A stretch of DNA of 64,000 nucleotides from NCBI RefSeq assembly GCF_050947875.1, contig NC_134570.1:227029265-227093264 (forward strand), in the 5' to 3' direction. The stretch's first letter is position 1; each line of letters begins with the position of its first letter. Source of the DNA: Dermacentor variabilis (Eukaryota > Arthropoda > Arachnida > Ixodida > Ixodidae). The notes under the pieces were generated by a model. That model searched no databases, was not told where the DNA came from, and saw only the letters and a list, made by a program, of their open reading frames with translations. This document shows, piece by piece, positions 20,861 to 29,534 of this stretch. Made by a program: the position numbers and the translations under genes.

Positions 20861-21287
20861 CTTAGAAAGCCGGCAAGGGCGGTGCAACTCATTACACGTC
20901 ATTTCTTCGAACGCGTATCGCACTTCCAGCCGTGGTCGACACCGAAAGAGCAACGCCAAGCAGACGACGAAGGCAAGTAATAGCCTCCGAGGCAGCCAAC
21001 GCACGCGCGCGCGACGCCCCCATGTCTCCGAGGTCGCGCGATCGGCGCGCGCGGCCAGGGTCGCGAGCCAACAGCCAAGCAACGGAACCCGAAGCGGACT
21101 ACCCCTTCGCTGGTTCCGCTCTTAGCCAAAGACGGGTTCGCTTTAGAAATGATTGACATATCCGTGACGTGATCATAATTTGCGGTGCCTCCCCACTGTC
21201 TCTGACGGCCTCTGACGCAGCCACAATTTTGACCAATCAGATGAAGCCAAGTGAACCGGTTCCCTTCCGAACCGTTATAAGATTCGG
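20861..21287. other. Unassigned stretch with CCAAT-like motif
   Basis: No gene recognised. GC-rich from 20930 to 21120. GACCAATCAGATG near 21231-21243 resembles a CCAAT box and TTATAAGATTCGG lies near 21275-21287; no adjacent ORF supports a promoter, so this is only noted. Confidence 0.3.
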
Positions 21288-21410
21288 CCCCTGGTCAATA
21301 AACTCACACGTGCTACCTACGGCATCAATGCTGCCAGAGTAGAGACCATCGTTATGTAATAAACGAGAAGAAAAGGCGTTATCTGACCGCCCGATATTTC
21401 TTATACATAT
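21288..21410 (+). repeat. 465-bp repeat fragment interrupted by Gypsy insertion
   Basis: Shows the repeat's TGGTCAATAAACTC, GTGCTACCT, GTTATGTAATAAACGAG and CCCGATATTT blocks and stops at the Gypsy left LTR. The repeat's ATATCATAAGA block resumes at 26500 on the other side, proving insertion into the repeat. Confidence 0.8.
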
Positions 21411-21562
21411 TGTTACGGGAAGGAAGAAGCGTTCGTCTATTTAGAGGTAGCTTTTAATGGCTGAGCCAACAAGCGTAGAGCATCGATCATGCTAAAACAC
21501 TTCTTCGTCGTCTCCAAGACCACTATCAGCGTCGTCTTCTTTCCACATTACCGACTGTGACA
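21411..21562 (-). repeat. 3' LTR of young Gypsy
   Basis: 152-bp terminal repeat, TGTTACGGGA...CTGTGACA on the plus strand. The pol stop codon lies inside it at 21526-21528, so pol reads about 37 bp into the LTR. Confidence 0.92.
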
Positions 21563-24500
21563 TCACCCCCGTCGGAAAAAGCACCTGATTGGTGCGGCTC
21601 ATCGGTCGAAGAAAGGTAAGGTTTGAGACGGCTGACGTGGATGATGTCAGAGAGGGGTGAAGGCACCGTGGCATTCAGCGGAGACACTTCATATGTGACA
21701 GGGGTCACCTGGCGAAGGATGCGGTAAGGGCCATAGTATCGCGAGAGTAATTTCTCGGAAAGACCAACATGCCGAGCTGGATACCATACTAGCACAAGAG
21801 CGCCTGGTTCGTAGTTCACGTCGTGATGGCGCTTGTCGTAACGGCACTTCTGGCGTGTCTGGGAAGCAGACAGACGAATGCGGGCAATCTGGCGTGCTTG
21901 GGTCGCTGTGGCTATTACATCCCGAGTGTACTCTGTCGGCGAGTCGAGCGTGGTCGAGAGGAGTGTCTCGAAAGGCAAAGTCGGCTCACGGCCGAAGAGG
22001 AGATAGAAGGGTGAATAACCAGCTGTGTCGTGGCGCGAGGAATTGTAGGCGAACGTGACAAATGGTAGAGCAATGTCCCAGTCGCGGTGATCGGAGGAAA
22101 CATACATTGCGAGCATGTCCGTTAATGTGCGGTTCAGGCGTTCGGTAAGACCGTTAGTTTGAGGATGGTAAGCGGTAGTAAGTTTATGTTTAGTAGCACA
22201 TGATCGAAGTAGGTCGTCTATGACTTTGGCAAGAAAGTATCTGCCACGATCGGTGAGAAGTTGACGAGGTGCACCGTGGTGCAAGATAACGTCGTGAAGC
22301 AAGAAATCAGCGACGTCTGTAGCGCAGCTGGTCGGTAGGGCTCTAGTAATGGCATAGCGAGTTGCATAGTCCGTAGCGACGGCAATCCACCTATTTCCGT
22401 CCTCGGTTATAGGGAATGGTCCAAGGAGATCAAGGCCAACGCGAAAAAAAGGGTCGGCCAGTATATCCAAAGGCTGCAGCAGTCCGGCAGGAGGCACAGC
22501 TGGTCTTTTTCGGCGTTGACACGACTCACACGCGGCAACATAGCGCCGGACGGAGCGGTTGAGACGCGGCCAGAAAAACCGTCGCCGAATTCGGTCATAG
22601 GTCCGCGTGACGCCAAGGTGTCCAGCGGTGGGAACGTCGTGCAGTTGCTGCAGTACAATCGTTTGCAGATGAGACGGAATGACGGTTAGGAGCTCGGGCC
22701 CATCGGGGTGCATGTTGCGGCGATACAGGATGCCATTTTGTAGTACGAACATGTGAAGGGATGGGTCAGACGGAGCAGAGAGCAGGCGTTCGATAATGGG
22801 GCGTAACGACTCGTCGCGTCGTTGTTCAGCGCCAATGTCTTGCAAGGCTGAGAGGGAAAGAACGCAGATCGGTGCGACATCCACTAAACCGTCCGGTACA
22901 TCGACGGGGTGCCGAGACAGGCAGTCGGCGTCCTGATGTAGACGACCCGACTTGTATACCACAGTGTAGGTGTATTCTTGCAGCCGTAGGGCCCAGCGAC
23001 CGAGGCGGCCGGTGGGATCCTTGAGGGAGGAAAGCCAACAAAGGGCGTGGTGGTCGGTTGTAACTCTAAATGGTCGTCCATATATGTAGGGTCGGAACTT
23101 GCCCACCGCCCAAATGAGGGCGAGGCACTCGCGCTCAGTAATCGAGTAATTGCGCTCGGCGGGCGAGAGGAGGCGACTGGCGTAGGCGATAACGCGGTCG
23201 TGCCCACATTGGCGTTGAGCTAAAACTGCACCGATTCCGTAGCCACTGGCGTCAGTGCGGATTTCTGTCGGAGCGGAGGGGTCAAAATGGGCGAGAACAG
23301 GAGGTGTAGTAAGCAGCGTGATGAGCTGCGAGAAAGCAGACGCTTGTTCAGAGCCCCAATAGAAAGGAACGTCTTTCCTCAGGAGGTCAGTCAGGGGACG
23401 GGCAACATGGGCGAAATTTTCCACAAACCTGCGGAAGTAAGAGCAAAGGCCCATAAAGCTGCGAACATCTTTGGCACAAGTTGGTACAGGGAAATTCTGC
23501 ACAGCATGAACTTTAGCGGGGTCGGGGCGAATGCCTGACGAATCGACAAGGTGTCCGAGCATAGTTATTTGGCGGTGACCGAAGTGGCACTTGGACGAGT
23601 TGAGCTGTAAGCCAGCGGTGCGAAAAACAGAAAGAACAGATGAAAGTCTTTCAAGATGTGTCGCAAAAGTTGAAGAGAAGACGATGACGTCATCCAAGTA
23701 GCACAAACAGATGGACCATTTCAAACCACGCAAGAGCATGTCCATCATCCGTTCAAAGGTCGCCGGGGCATTGCACAAGCCAAATGGCATTAGTCGGAAC
23801 TGATATAGGCCGTCTGGTGTGACGAATGCGGTCTTTTCACGGTCCATGTCATCCACGGCAATTTGCCAATATCCAGAGCGAAGGTCTATAGATGAAAAAT
23901 AAGTGGCACCGTGGAGACAATCCAGAGCATCGTCAATGCGGGGAAGTGGATACACATCTTTCTTGGTGATCGTGTTTAGATGACGATAGTCAACGCAGAA
24001 TCGCCAGCTGTTATCCTTCTTTTTGACGAGAACAACAGGGGACGCCCACGGACTGGAAGAGTGTTCAATAATCCCTTTGGCAAGCATCTTGTCAACCTCG
24101 CTCTGGATAACTTGTCGTTCAGAGGGCGACACCCGGTATGGGCGTCTGCGAACAGGTGCTGCATCGCCGGTATTTATCCGATGCGTCACGACCGTAGTTT
24201 GACGCAAAGGGCGATCGTTCAGATCGAAAATGTCGGAGTAGGACTGGAGGAGGCCACGGAGCTGTGCGGCTTGTTGGGTGGAGAGGTCCGGTGCAATCAT
24301 CTTTGTAAAGTCATCGGTCGGGGCTGATGCAGAAGGCGCAGAATGAGCAGTGGTCGAAGACGGCGCAACAGATAGAGCAGAAATGTGGCACTCGTGCGTT
24401 GGTGACAACGTGGCAAGAGACATGCCTCGAGGAACTACTTGCGGGCACTGTCCGAAATTTAGGATCGGAAGACATGTCTGATTGTCCGCAACAGCAACGA

Positions 24501-25008
24501 TGGTGTGTGGGAAGGAGACATTGTGAGAAAGCAGGACTGACGTCGCGGGAGTGAGGACATAGTCTCCATCAGGTACAGGTGGGCTGGCTAAAACAGGGAT
24601 GAAGGTTGCTGCAAGAGATGGCAGGCGTATAAAATCCGCGGAACAAAGCTGAGCTGGAGCTTGAGCAGGAAGGTCAATGGGAACAGGTAGGGGTAAGTCA
24701 AGTTGTACGACACCGGCGGAACAGTCAATCAGAGCAGAATGGGCGGACAAAAAGTCGAGTCCGAGGATCACATTGTGAGGGCAACGTTCAAGCACACTAA
24801 ACAAAACGGACGTGTGGCGACCGGCGACACTGACACGAGCAGTACACATTCCAAGCACAGCCGGAGTTCCACCATCGGCGACCTGGAGCAGTCGAGTCGG
24901 AGCAGGGGTAAGTACCTTTTTCAAGCGCGTTCGAAGCTCCGCACTCATGATGGAAATTTGGGCTCCAGTGTCGATGAGTGCTGTAACGGGCAAACCATCC
25001 ACGTCCAC
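21526..25008 (-). CDS. pol: Gypsy Pol: protease, RT, RNase H, integrase
   Basis: 1160 sense codons from the first conventional or alternative start at 25008. The frame stays open further upstream past the gag stop, so translation probably begins by -1 frameshifting. Domains in order: aspartic protease with ALIDTGAQISIM (about residues 9-20) and ILGLDFL; RT about 275-455 with [30 protein letters not shown] and catalytic YLDDVIVF; RNase H about 520-650 with TDASGYGIGAVLAQ, ERECLALIWAV and TTDHHAL; integrase about 770-1050 with an H-H-C-C finger (HLGVTRTY, CESCQRRK), a D,D-E core (LDLLGPF, LTDRGRYF, YHPQTNGLTERLNRTL) and a C-terminal basic tail. All catalytic motifs are present. The product would be cleaved into enzymes that copy and integrate the element. 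Confidence 0.93.
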   Translation of the reverse strand: MDVDGLPVTALIDTGAQISIMSAELRTRLKKVLTPAPTRLLQVADGGTPAVLGMCTARVSVAGRHTSVLFSVLERCPHNVILGLDFLSAHSALIDCSAGVVQLDLPLPVPIDLPAQAPAQLCSADFIRLPSLAATFIPVLASPPVPDGDYVLTPATSVLLSHNVSFPHTIVAVADNQTCLPILNFGQCPQVVPRGMSLATLSPTHECHISALSVAPSSTTAHSAPSASAPTDDFTKMIAPDLSTQQAAQLRGLLQSYSDIFDLNDRPLRQTTVVTHRINTGDAAPVRRRPYRVSPSERQVIQSEVDKMLAKGIIEHSSSPWASPVVLVKKKDNSWRFCVDYRHLNTITKKDVYPLPRIDDALDCLHGATYFSSIDLRSGYWQIAVDDMDREKTAFVTPDGLYQFRLMPFGLCNAPATFERMMDMLLRGLKWSICLCYLDDVIVFSSTFATHLERLSSVLSVFRTAGLQLNSSKCHFGHRQITMLGHLVDSSGIRPDPAKVHAVQNFPVPTCAKDVRSFMGLCSYFRRFVENFAHVARPLTDLLRKDVPFYWGSEQASAFSQLITLLTTPPVLAHFDPSAPTEIRTDASGYGIGAVLAQRQCGHDRVIAYASRLLSPAERNYSITERECLALIWAVGKFRPYIYGRPFRVTTDHHALCWLSSLKDPTGRLGRWALRLQEYTYTVVYKSGRLHQDADCLSRHPVDVPDGLVDVAPICVLSLSALQDIGAEQRRDESLRPIIERLLSAPSDPSLHMFVLQNGILYRRNMHPDGPELLTVIPSHLQTIVLQQLHDVPTAGHLGVTRTYDRIRRRFFWPRLNRSVRRYVAACESCQRRKRPAVPPAGLLQPLDILADPFFRVGLDLLGPFPITEDGNRWIAVATDYATRYAITRALPTSCATDVADFLLHDVILHHGAPRQLLTDRGRYFLAKVIDDLLRSCATKHKLTTAYHPQTNGLTERLNRTLTDMLAMYVSSDHRDWDIALPFVTFAYNSSRHDTAGYSPFYLLFGREPTLPFETLLSTTLDSPTEYTRDVIATATQARQIARIRLSASQTRQKCRYDKRHHDVNYEPGALVLVWYPARHVGLSEKLLSRYYGPYRILRQVTPVTYEVSPLNATVPSPLSDIIHVSRLKPYLSSTDEPHQSGAFSDGGDVTVGNVERRRR

Positions 25009-25097
25009 GGCCAGAAGGTTCCGATTAGTAGGCAGGGTCAGCAGAGGAATTTCAGGCCGGTGTTCTAGAGTAGCGTCACCTCCAGGAGCTGCCCCAG

Positions 25098-26282
25098 TTA
25101 GTTTCCCGTCGGAGAGCGGCGACGGTAAGCTGGGGATGGAGAGCGACGCAGCTGGGGCGAACGGGAGCGGCGACTATGTGGTGATGGCGATCGGCTGGTC
25201 GCGGTGGCTCGAGCGTTGTCAGGTGCGTCTTCAACCTCGGTGTAGAGTGATGGCGGGCGAGGATTCAGTGGGGAGCGGCGGTAGGCGGGAAAGCTTGGTC
25301 GTGAGTGGGCTGGCCAGGAACTTCGACAGTGGCGAGAGATGTGGCCCACACGTCCACAGTAAAAACAGATGGGTCTATCGTCATGGGTGCGCCATTCGGC
25401 CGGGTTGCGATAGCTCGGATACGGACCGTATTGGCTCCGGTGAACAGGGGCAGAGGCAGCAGACGAAGCAAAGTCAGGACGGCTGGCGGAGCAGATGGAT
25501 GGAAGACCTACATTCGCAAGTTCTTGGCGAATGACCAACTGAATGAGTGACACAAGCGGCCGGGAATCGTCAAAGCACTGCGTCACAGGCGTGGCAGGAG
25601 ACGCTGCTTCGATTTCTCGCCGAACGATACGGACGACGTTCTCGGAGGAGGTGGGCTCACACGGTGGACAAATGTCTTCGCACGTCGACGAAGCTGCGGT
25701 ATTAGGGAGGCGCGTAAACTGTTGAACTATGCGGCGACTCTTCGCGTCTTCAAAGCGGCGACATTCGTTAATGATCTCATTGACCGTTGTGATGTTCTTA
25801 TAAACAAGCAGGTTAAACGCGTCGTCCGCGATGCCCTTTAAGACGTGGCTGACCTTGTCTGCCTCTGCCATATTGTTATCTACTTTGCGGCAAAGAGCGA
25901 GGACGTCCTGGATATAGGCCACGTACGATTCAGTGGACGTCTGTACACGGGTCCCAAGGTCCTTCTTTGCAGCACGTTGGCGGCCGACGGGTTTGCCGAA
26001 CAAATCCCTAAGCTTCTGTTTGCACTGGTCCCAACTCGTAATCTCTTCTTCATGTGTTTCGAACCAGACCCGTGCTGTTTTCTTGAGGTAGAATATTACA
26101 TTAGCCAGAATAAGCGTGTTATCCCACCTGTTGTATGCGCTGACCCGTTCATAATTCTGTAACCAGTCATCGACGTCAACGTTGTCAATCCCGGAAAACA
26201 TACCAGGGTCGCGAGGCTGGGCCAGGATGACTGTCGGGGGCGACGACGGGGCCGCGGTTGAACTGTCTCCTTCGGAAGACAT
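25098..26282 (-). CDS. gag: Gypsy Gag polyprotein with one CCHC knuckle
   Basis: 394 codons, starting at the ATG 26280-26282, about 65 bp after the 5' LTR. Residues about 25-200 form the retrotransposon gag/capsid region (DVDDWLQNYERVSAYNRWD, WFETHEEEI, LFGKPVGRQR). One CCHC zinc knuckle, CFYCGRVGHISRHC, sits near residue 305. The tail is rich in Ser/Pro/Arg. It would assemble particles and package element RNA. The frame ends TAA at 25098-25100, preceded immediately by the heptamer GGGAAAC, and pol continues in the -1 frame across it. No internal stop. Related gags occur in the decayed element at 32968-34280. Confidence 0.92.
   Translation of the reverse strand: MSSEGDSSTAAPSSPPTVILAQPRDPGMFSGIDNVDVDDWLQNYERVSAYNRWDNTLILANVIFYLKKTARVWFETHEEEITSWDQCKQKLRDLFGKPVGRQRAAKKDLGTRVQTSTESYVAYIQDVLALCRKVDNNMAEADKVSHVLKGIADDAFNLLVYKNITTVNEIINECRRFEDAKSRRIVQQFTRLPNTAASSTCEDICPPCEPTSSENVVRIVRREIEAASPATPVTQCFDDSRPLVSLIQLVIRQELANVGLPSICSASRPDFASSAASAPVHRSQYGPYPSYRNPAEWRTHDDRPICFYCGRVGHISRHCRSSWPAHSRPSFPAYRRSPLNPRPPSLYTEVEDAPDNARATATSRSPSPHSRRSRSPQLRRSPSPAYRRRSPTGN
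25101..25107 (-). promoter_or_regulatory. Candidate -1 ribosomal frameshift heptamer GGGAAAC
   Basis: On the minus strand the gag frame reads ..G GGA AAC TAA. GGGAAAC fits the X-XXY-YYZ pattern of -1 slippery sites, and a -1 shift there enters the pol frame, which is open from before this point through the protease. The stop codon directly after the heptamer would favour pausing. A downstream hairpin was not computed. Confidence 0.7.
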
Positions 26283-26347
26283 GGCGGCCAGGTTACGTCC
26301 GCTGCGGAGCTCCGTCTTGCTCGATTACCTCGCACGTCCACCAATGA

Positions 26348-26499
26348 TGTTACGGGAAGGAAGAAGCGTTCGTCTATTTACAGGTAGCTTTTAATGGCTG
26401 AGCCAACAAGCGTAGAGCATCGATCTTGCTAAAACACTTCTTCGTCGTCTCCAAGACCACCATCAGCGTCGTCTTCTTTCCACATTACCGACTGTGACA
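26348..26499 (-). repeat. 5' LTR of young Gypsy
   Basis: 152-bp copy of 21411-21562 with three substitutions. In element orientation the LTR is followed by TCATTGGTGGACGTGCG, the expected position of the primer-binding site. Confidence 0.92.
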
Positions 26500-26503
26500 A
26501 TAT

Positions 26504-26683
26504 CATAAGAGCAGCGGATTGGGCGAGTTGGTGTTCCATGGTAACAGTAAAATTCAAACAGCGCCACATGACAGGACCAGAAAGAGGAGGAGACAAACAC
26601 GGCGCTGAACTTACAACTGATAGCAAGAAGTCAACTTATACGTACAAAACTGGGCACGCATGCACCCGGTCATACATCGATGA
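26504..26683. other. Unassigned joint between Gypsy and Penelope relic
   Basis: Starts with a few bases of the resumed 465-bp repeat, then sequence without ORF support. It may be further Penelope-like sequence read on the minus strand. The 15-mer ACTGGGCACGCATGC near 26655 reappears at 28151-28165. Confidence 0.35.
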
Positions 26684-27018
26684 TCAGATACAAACTCCGG
26701 ACAGCCAACATACGCACGCGATGTACCTGCCTTGCAATCTACCTTTATGCAGCAATGCCATTTCGTTCGCTGACAAGATTAAAGATGTTTTGCTAACGCA
26801 ACCATTAGATTTTCTGATGATATGGAATACTTCGGTGACTTCTCTTGTAGTCTTGTCACTATGAAAAAAATAACAATTGTGTATCGTCAAAGAAGGGTAC
26901 GCATTTACAGATACTGCAATGCTTTGCCAGGTTATTATCTTTTTTGTCCAATGAATTGGCATGCTCCATTAGTCTAATATTGATGCAACGGCCTGTCTGG
27001 CCTAGTAATGTAATAATG
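26684..27018 (-). pseudogene. Penelope-like element relic: GIY-YIG endonuclease domain
   Basis: Minus-strand pieces in two frames. The first (to 26859) reads LGQTGRCINIRLMEHAN, then LAKHCSICKC and FDDTQLLFF. After a shift the second (26962-26684 frame) reads TTREVTEVFHIIRKSNGCVSK and SANEMALL. The arginine in GRCINIRLxEH, the Cys/His pattern and the TRE..EAF-like glutamate match the C-terminal GIY-YIG nuclease domain of Penelope-like retroelements, which cuts the target for insertion. The GIY and YIG strands and the whole RT are missing. It abuts the 465-bp repeat at about 27019. Domain recognition is by motif only. Confidence 0.65.
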
Positions 27019-27505
27019 TAATAAACGAGAAGAAAGGGCGTTAAATGAGGGCCCCGATATTTATTAATTATTTCATAAGAGGCCAAAAAACATTGACCCC
27101 AAGGACAACATAGTGGAAATTACTTGTACATAATAAATGAAATGAAGAAAAGATAAATTAATGGAAATGAAAGTGGATGAAAAAACAACTTGCCGCAGGT
27201 GGGAACGATCCGACGTCTTCGCATTACGCGTGCGATACTATATTAATTGAGCTACCGTGGCGAAGTTTCCCCATCCGCTTTTTGGGTAATTGTGTTCCCT
27301 ACTCTAAGTCTGGAAGTGTTAGCCAGCGCCACCACTCACAAACCTTGACTGCGGATGTGGAACGTCATTTCTGCCGCAGGCGTCACGAGTACGTGATCTT
27401 TTTGATTGAAGGCAACTGGTCAAAAAACCCACACATGCTACCTCAAGGCATCAGTGATGCCGGATTCGAGACGGGACCCTCGTTATGTAATAAATGAGAA
27501 GAAAT
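27019..27505 (+). repeat. 465-bp repeat, forward copy of an inverted pair
   Basis: Complete unit: GTAATAAACGAGAAGAAAG near 27018 recurs as GTAATAAATGAGAAGAAAT near 27488, a period of about 466 bp. It meets an inverted copy head-on near 27505. Confidence 0.8.
27192..27261 (-). other. tRNA-like segment, best-preserved copy
   Basis: On the minus strand: acceptor GCCACGG, TA, D-stem GCTC, an anticodon arm TCGCA-CGCGTAA-TGCGA, a T-arm-like CGGATCGTTCCCACC and closing acceptor CTGCGGC. The anticodon position reads CGT (threonine), but position 33 is G instead of T and the D-stem is incomplete, so it is a tRNA-derived repeat part. Confidence 0.65.
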
Positions 27506-27509
27506 CCAG

Positions 27510-28140
27510 CAACATTGATGCCTTGAGGTAGCACGTATTAGTTTATTGACCAGTTGCCTTTACCCCAAAAAATCACGTACTCGTGACGCCTGTGGCAGAA
27601 AGGATGTTCTACATTCGCCACTAAGGCTTGTGATTGGCGGTGCTGGCTAACACTCCCAGGGTTCGGGTAGGGAACAGAAATACCCAAAAAGTGGATGGGG
27701 AAACGGCACCGCAGTAACTAAATTGGTAGCGCGTCGCGCGCGAAATGCAAGAACATGGGATTGTTCACCACCTGCGGCCAGTTTTTTTCATCCACTTTCA
27801 TTTCCAATAATTTATCATTTGCTTATTTCATTTATTAGGTACAAATAATTTCCCCTATGTTGTCGTTGGTGTGAATATTTGTTGGCTTCTTATGATATGA
27901 TTAATAAATATCGGGACCCTCGAATAACCCCCTTTCTTCTTGCTTATTACATAATAAGGTTTTCGATTCTGCCAACATTGATGCCTTGAAGTAGCACGTG
28001 TGGGTTTATTGTGGGTTTATTGACCAGTTGGCTTCACTACAGTGTGCTACATTAGGGGCAGTGTGCTCAGGAAGCGCTCGCCGCTGAGGCACTTCATGTA
28101 GATAGCACGAGATGGCGCTGTAGGAACATGACGTGTTCCT
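27510..28140 (-). repeat. 465-bp repeat, inverted copy with extended end
   Basis: Reverse-oriented unit: AACATTGATGCCTTGAGGTAGC near 27518 and again near 27974, and GATGCCTTGA both times followed by the TTATTGACCAGTTG block. The right end (about 28040-28140) is the reverse complement of 16395-16500. Confidence 0.8.
27706..27779 (+). other. tRNA-like segment of the inverted repeat copy
   Basis: Plus-strand GCACCGCAGTAACTAAATTGG, then TAGCGCGTCGCGCGCGAAATGC, then a T-arm-like block and CCTGCGGCC. It is the same module as at 27192 in opposite orientation and is degenerate in the D-stem and T-loop. Confidence 0.55.
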
Positions 28141-28173
28141 ACAGTCTAATACTGGGCACGCATGCGCCCAGTA

Positions 28174-29320
28174 TTTGATTGAACAGTCATTACCAGGACT
28201 GATGTACGCGGATGATATTGTATTAATGGCTGACAATGCAGAAGATCTGCAGGAATTAATGGACATATGTGGTACAGAAGCAGACAGGTTAGGCTTGAAG
28301 TTTAGCAAAGAAAAATCAGCAGTCATGATTTTTAATGATAACAGTTGCGGCGAGCATAAGATACAGGAGGCCACGCTGGAGATAGTCGATAAATACAAGT
28401 ACCTTGGGGTGTGGATAAATAATGGCATTGAGTATCTGACAGAGTACGAAAAATATCTAACGACTAAAGGTAACAGAAGTGCAGCGATTATGAAGAGTAG
28501 GGCACTGTGGAACTACAATAGGTACGAGGTAGTACGAGGGATATGGAAGGGGGTAATGGTACCAGGCCTGACTTTTGCCAATGCAGTTCTATGTATTAGA
28601 ACAGAGACCCGGCAACAGTTGGAAATTAGGCAACGTGGTGTGGGTAGGCTCGCTCTGGGAGCACATGGCAAGACACCAAATCTTGGAGTGCAGGGGGATC
28701 TGGGATGGTCTTCTTTCGAGGGCAGAGAGGCTAGTAGCAAGATAGCATTTGAGGAGCGATTGAGAAAAATGGGGGAAATTCGGTGGGCTAGGAAGGTTTT
28801 CAGTTACTTATACACGAGGAATGTTGACACGAGGTGGAGGAAGCGAACTAGAAAATTGACAAGCAAATACTTGGGCAGTAGCGGGGGAACAAGTAAGGAA
28901 TCATCTGTCAAGAAAAAGGTAAAGGAGGCAGAGAGGGGTATGTGGAGTACAGAGATGCAAACCAAATCGGCATTGGAGACATACAGGACGTTTAAGCAAG
29001 AAATAGCCAAAGAAAATATTTACGATAACTCTAAGGGAAGCTCATTGTTGTTCGAAACCAGGACAGGTGTACTGAGGACTAAAACGTACCGAGCCAGATA
29101 CCAGGAGATAGATTTGGTGTGCGAGGCGTGTAGAGAGGAGGAGGAAACGGCGGAACACCTGATACTTGCTTGTAAACAACTTCACCCTGCAGTTGAATCT
29201 AACGGGGAACTATTCAAAGCCTTGGGTTTTAAAGACAGTGAAAGTAGAATAGACTTTGAACAGGTAGAAATAACTAAACGGAGGCTATCTGATTGGTGGA
29301 CAATATCAACGCAAAAGTAA
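28174..29320 (+). pseudogene. LINE A ORF2 C-terminal half, open frame
   Basis: The frame is open across the copy and runs 395 codons if counted from a chance ATG at 28133. It covers the RT catalytic motif MYADDIVLM, the thumb, and the C-terminal knuckle CEACREEEETAEHLILAC, ending at 29320. It has TGG where copy 1 has TGA (8824), so the nonsense codon arose only in copy 1. Without endonuclease and RT fingers it is not functional. Its value is as a reference for the family's uninterrupted C-terminus. Confidence 0.85.
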
Positions 29321-29414
29321 AGGAGTAAATACATAGGTATGCATGCATATAGAACCATTAAAGGTTAGGTGGCGCGCGCCGCCGCCGCCCGATTCAAAGG
29401 GTTGAGCCACAATC

Positions 29415-29534
29415 ATCCATCCATCCATCCATCCATCCATCCATCCATCCATCCATCCATCCATCCATCCATCCATCCATCCATCCATCCATCCATCCAT
29501 CCATCCATCCATCCATCCATCCATCCATCCATCC
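29415..29534 (+). repeat. (ATCC)30 tail of LINE A copy 2
   Basis: 120 bp of perfect ATCC units between the LINE A 3' UTR and the first base of a truncated LINE B copy. On the minus strand it reads as a long artificial WMDG repeat frame, which is not a gene. Confidence 0.95.

Larger units (their letters stand above)
21411..26499 (-). mobile_element. Young Gypsy-type LTR retrotransposon with intact long frames
   Basis: LTRs of exactly 152 bp (21411-21562 and 26348-26499) begin TGTTACGGGA and end CTGTGACA; I count three differences (about 2%). The 4-bp duplication ATAT flanks it (21407-21410 and 26500-26503). Inside, on the minus strand, are gag (26282-25098) and pol (overlapping gag, to 21526), both without internal stops. 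A purine tract GGGGGTGA abuts the left LTR. Order protease-RT-RNase H-integrase places it in Ty3/Gypsy. It is the best-preserved element here. Confidence 0.92.
28174..29534 (+). mobile_element. LINE family A, copy 2 (5'-truncated)
   Basis: Matches 8587-9850 of copy 1 with about ten substitutions, starting abruptly at TTGATTGAACAGTC within the RT domain. It ends with the same 3' UTR and a long (ATCC)30 tail. The 5' junction contains a 10-bp palindrome (28148-28175). Confidence 0.9.

Noticed and set aside
20861..21287. Promoter with CCAAT and TATA-like motifs
   Set aside because: No transcript or ORF is positioned to use it, and such short motifs are expected by chance.
24812..25534. Plus-strand frame of 240 residues across the Gypsy gag-pol junction
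   Set aside because: Antisense shadow of gag and pol, biased by their composition.
27192..27261. Functional tRNA-Thr gene
   Set aside because: Position 33 is G instead of T, the D-stem is incomplete and the module recurs inside a dispersed repeat, so it is tRNA-derived, not a working tRNA.
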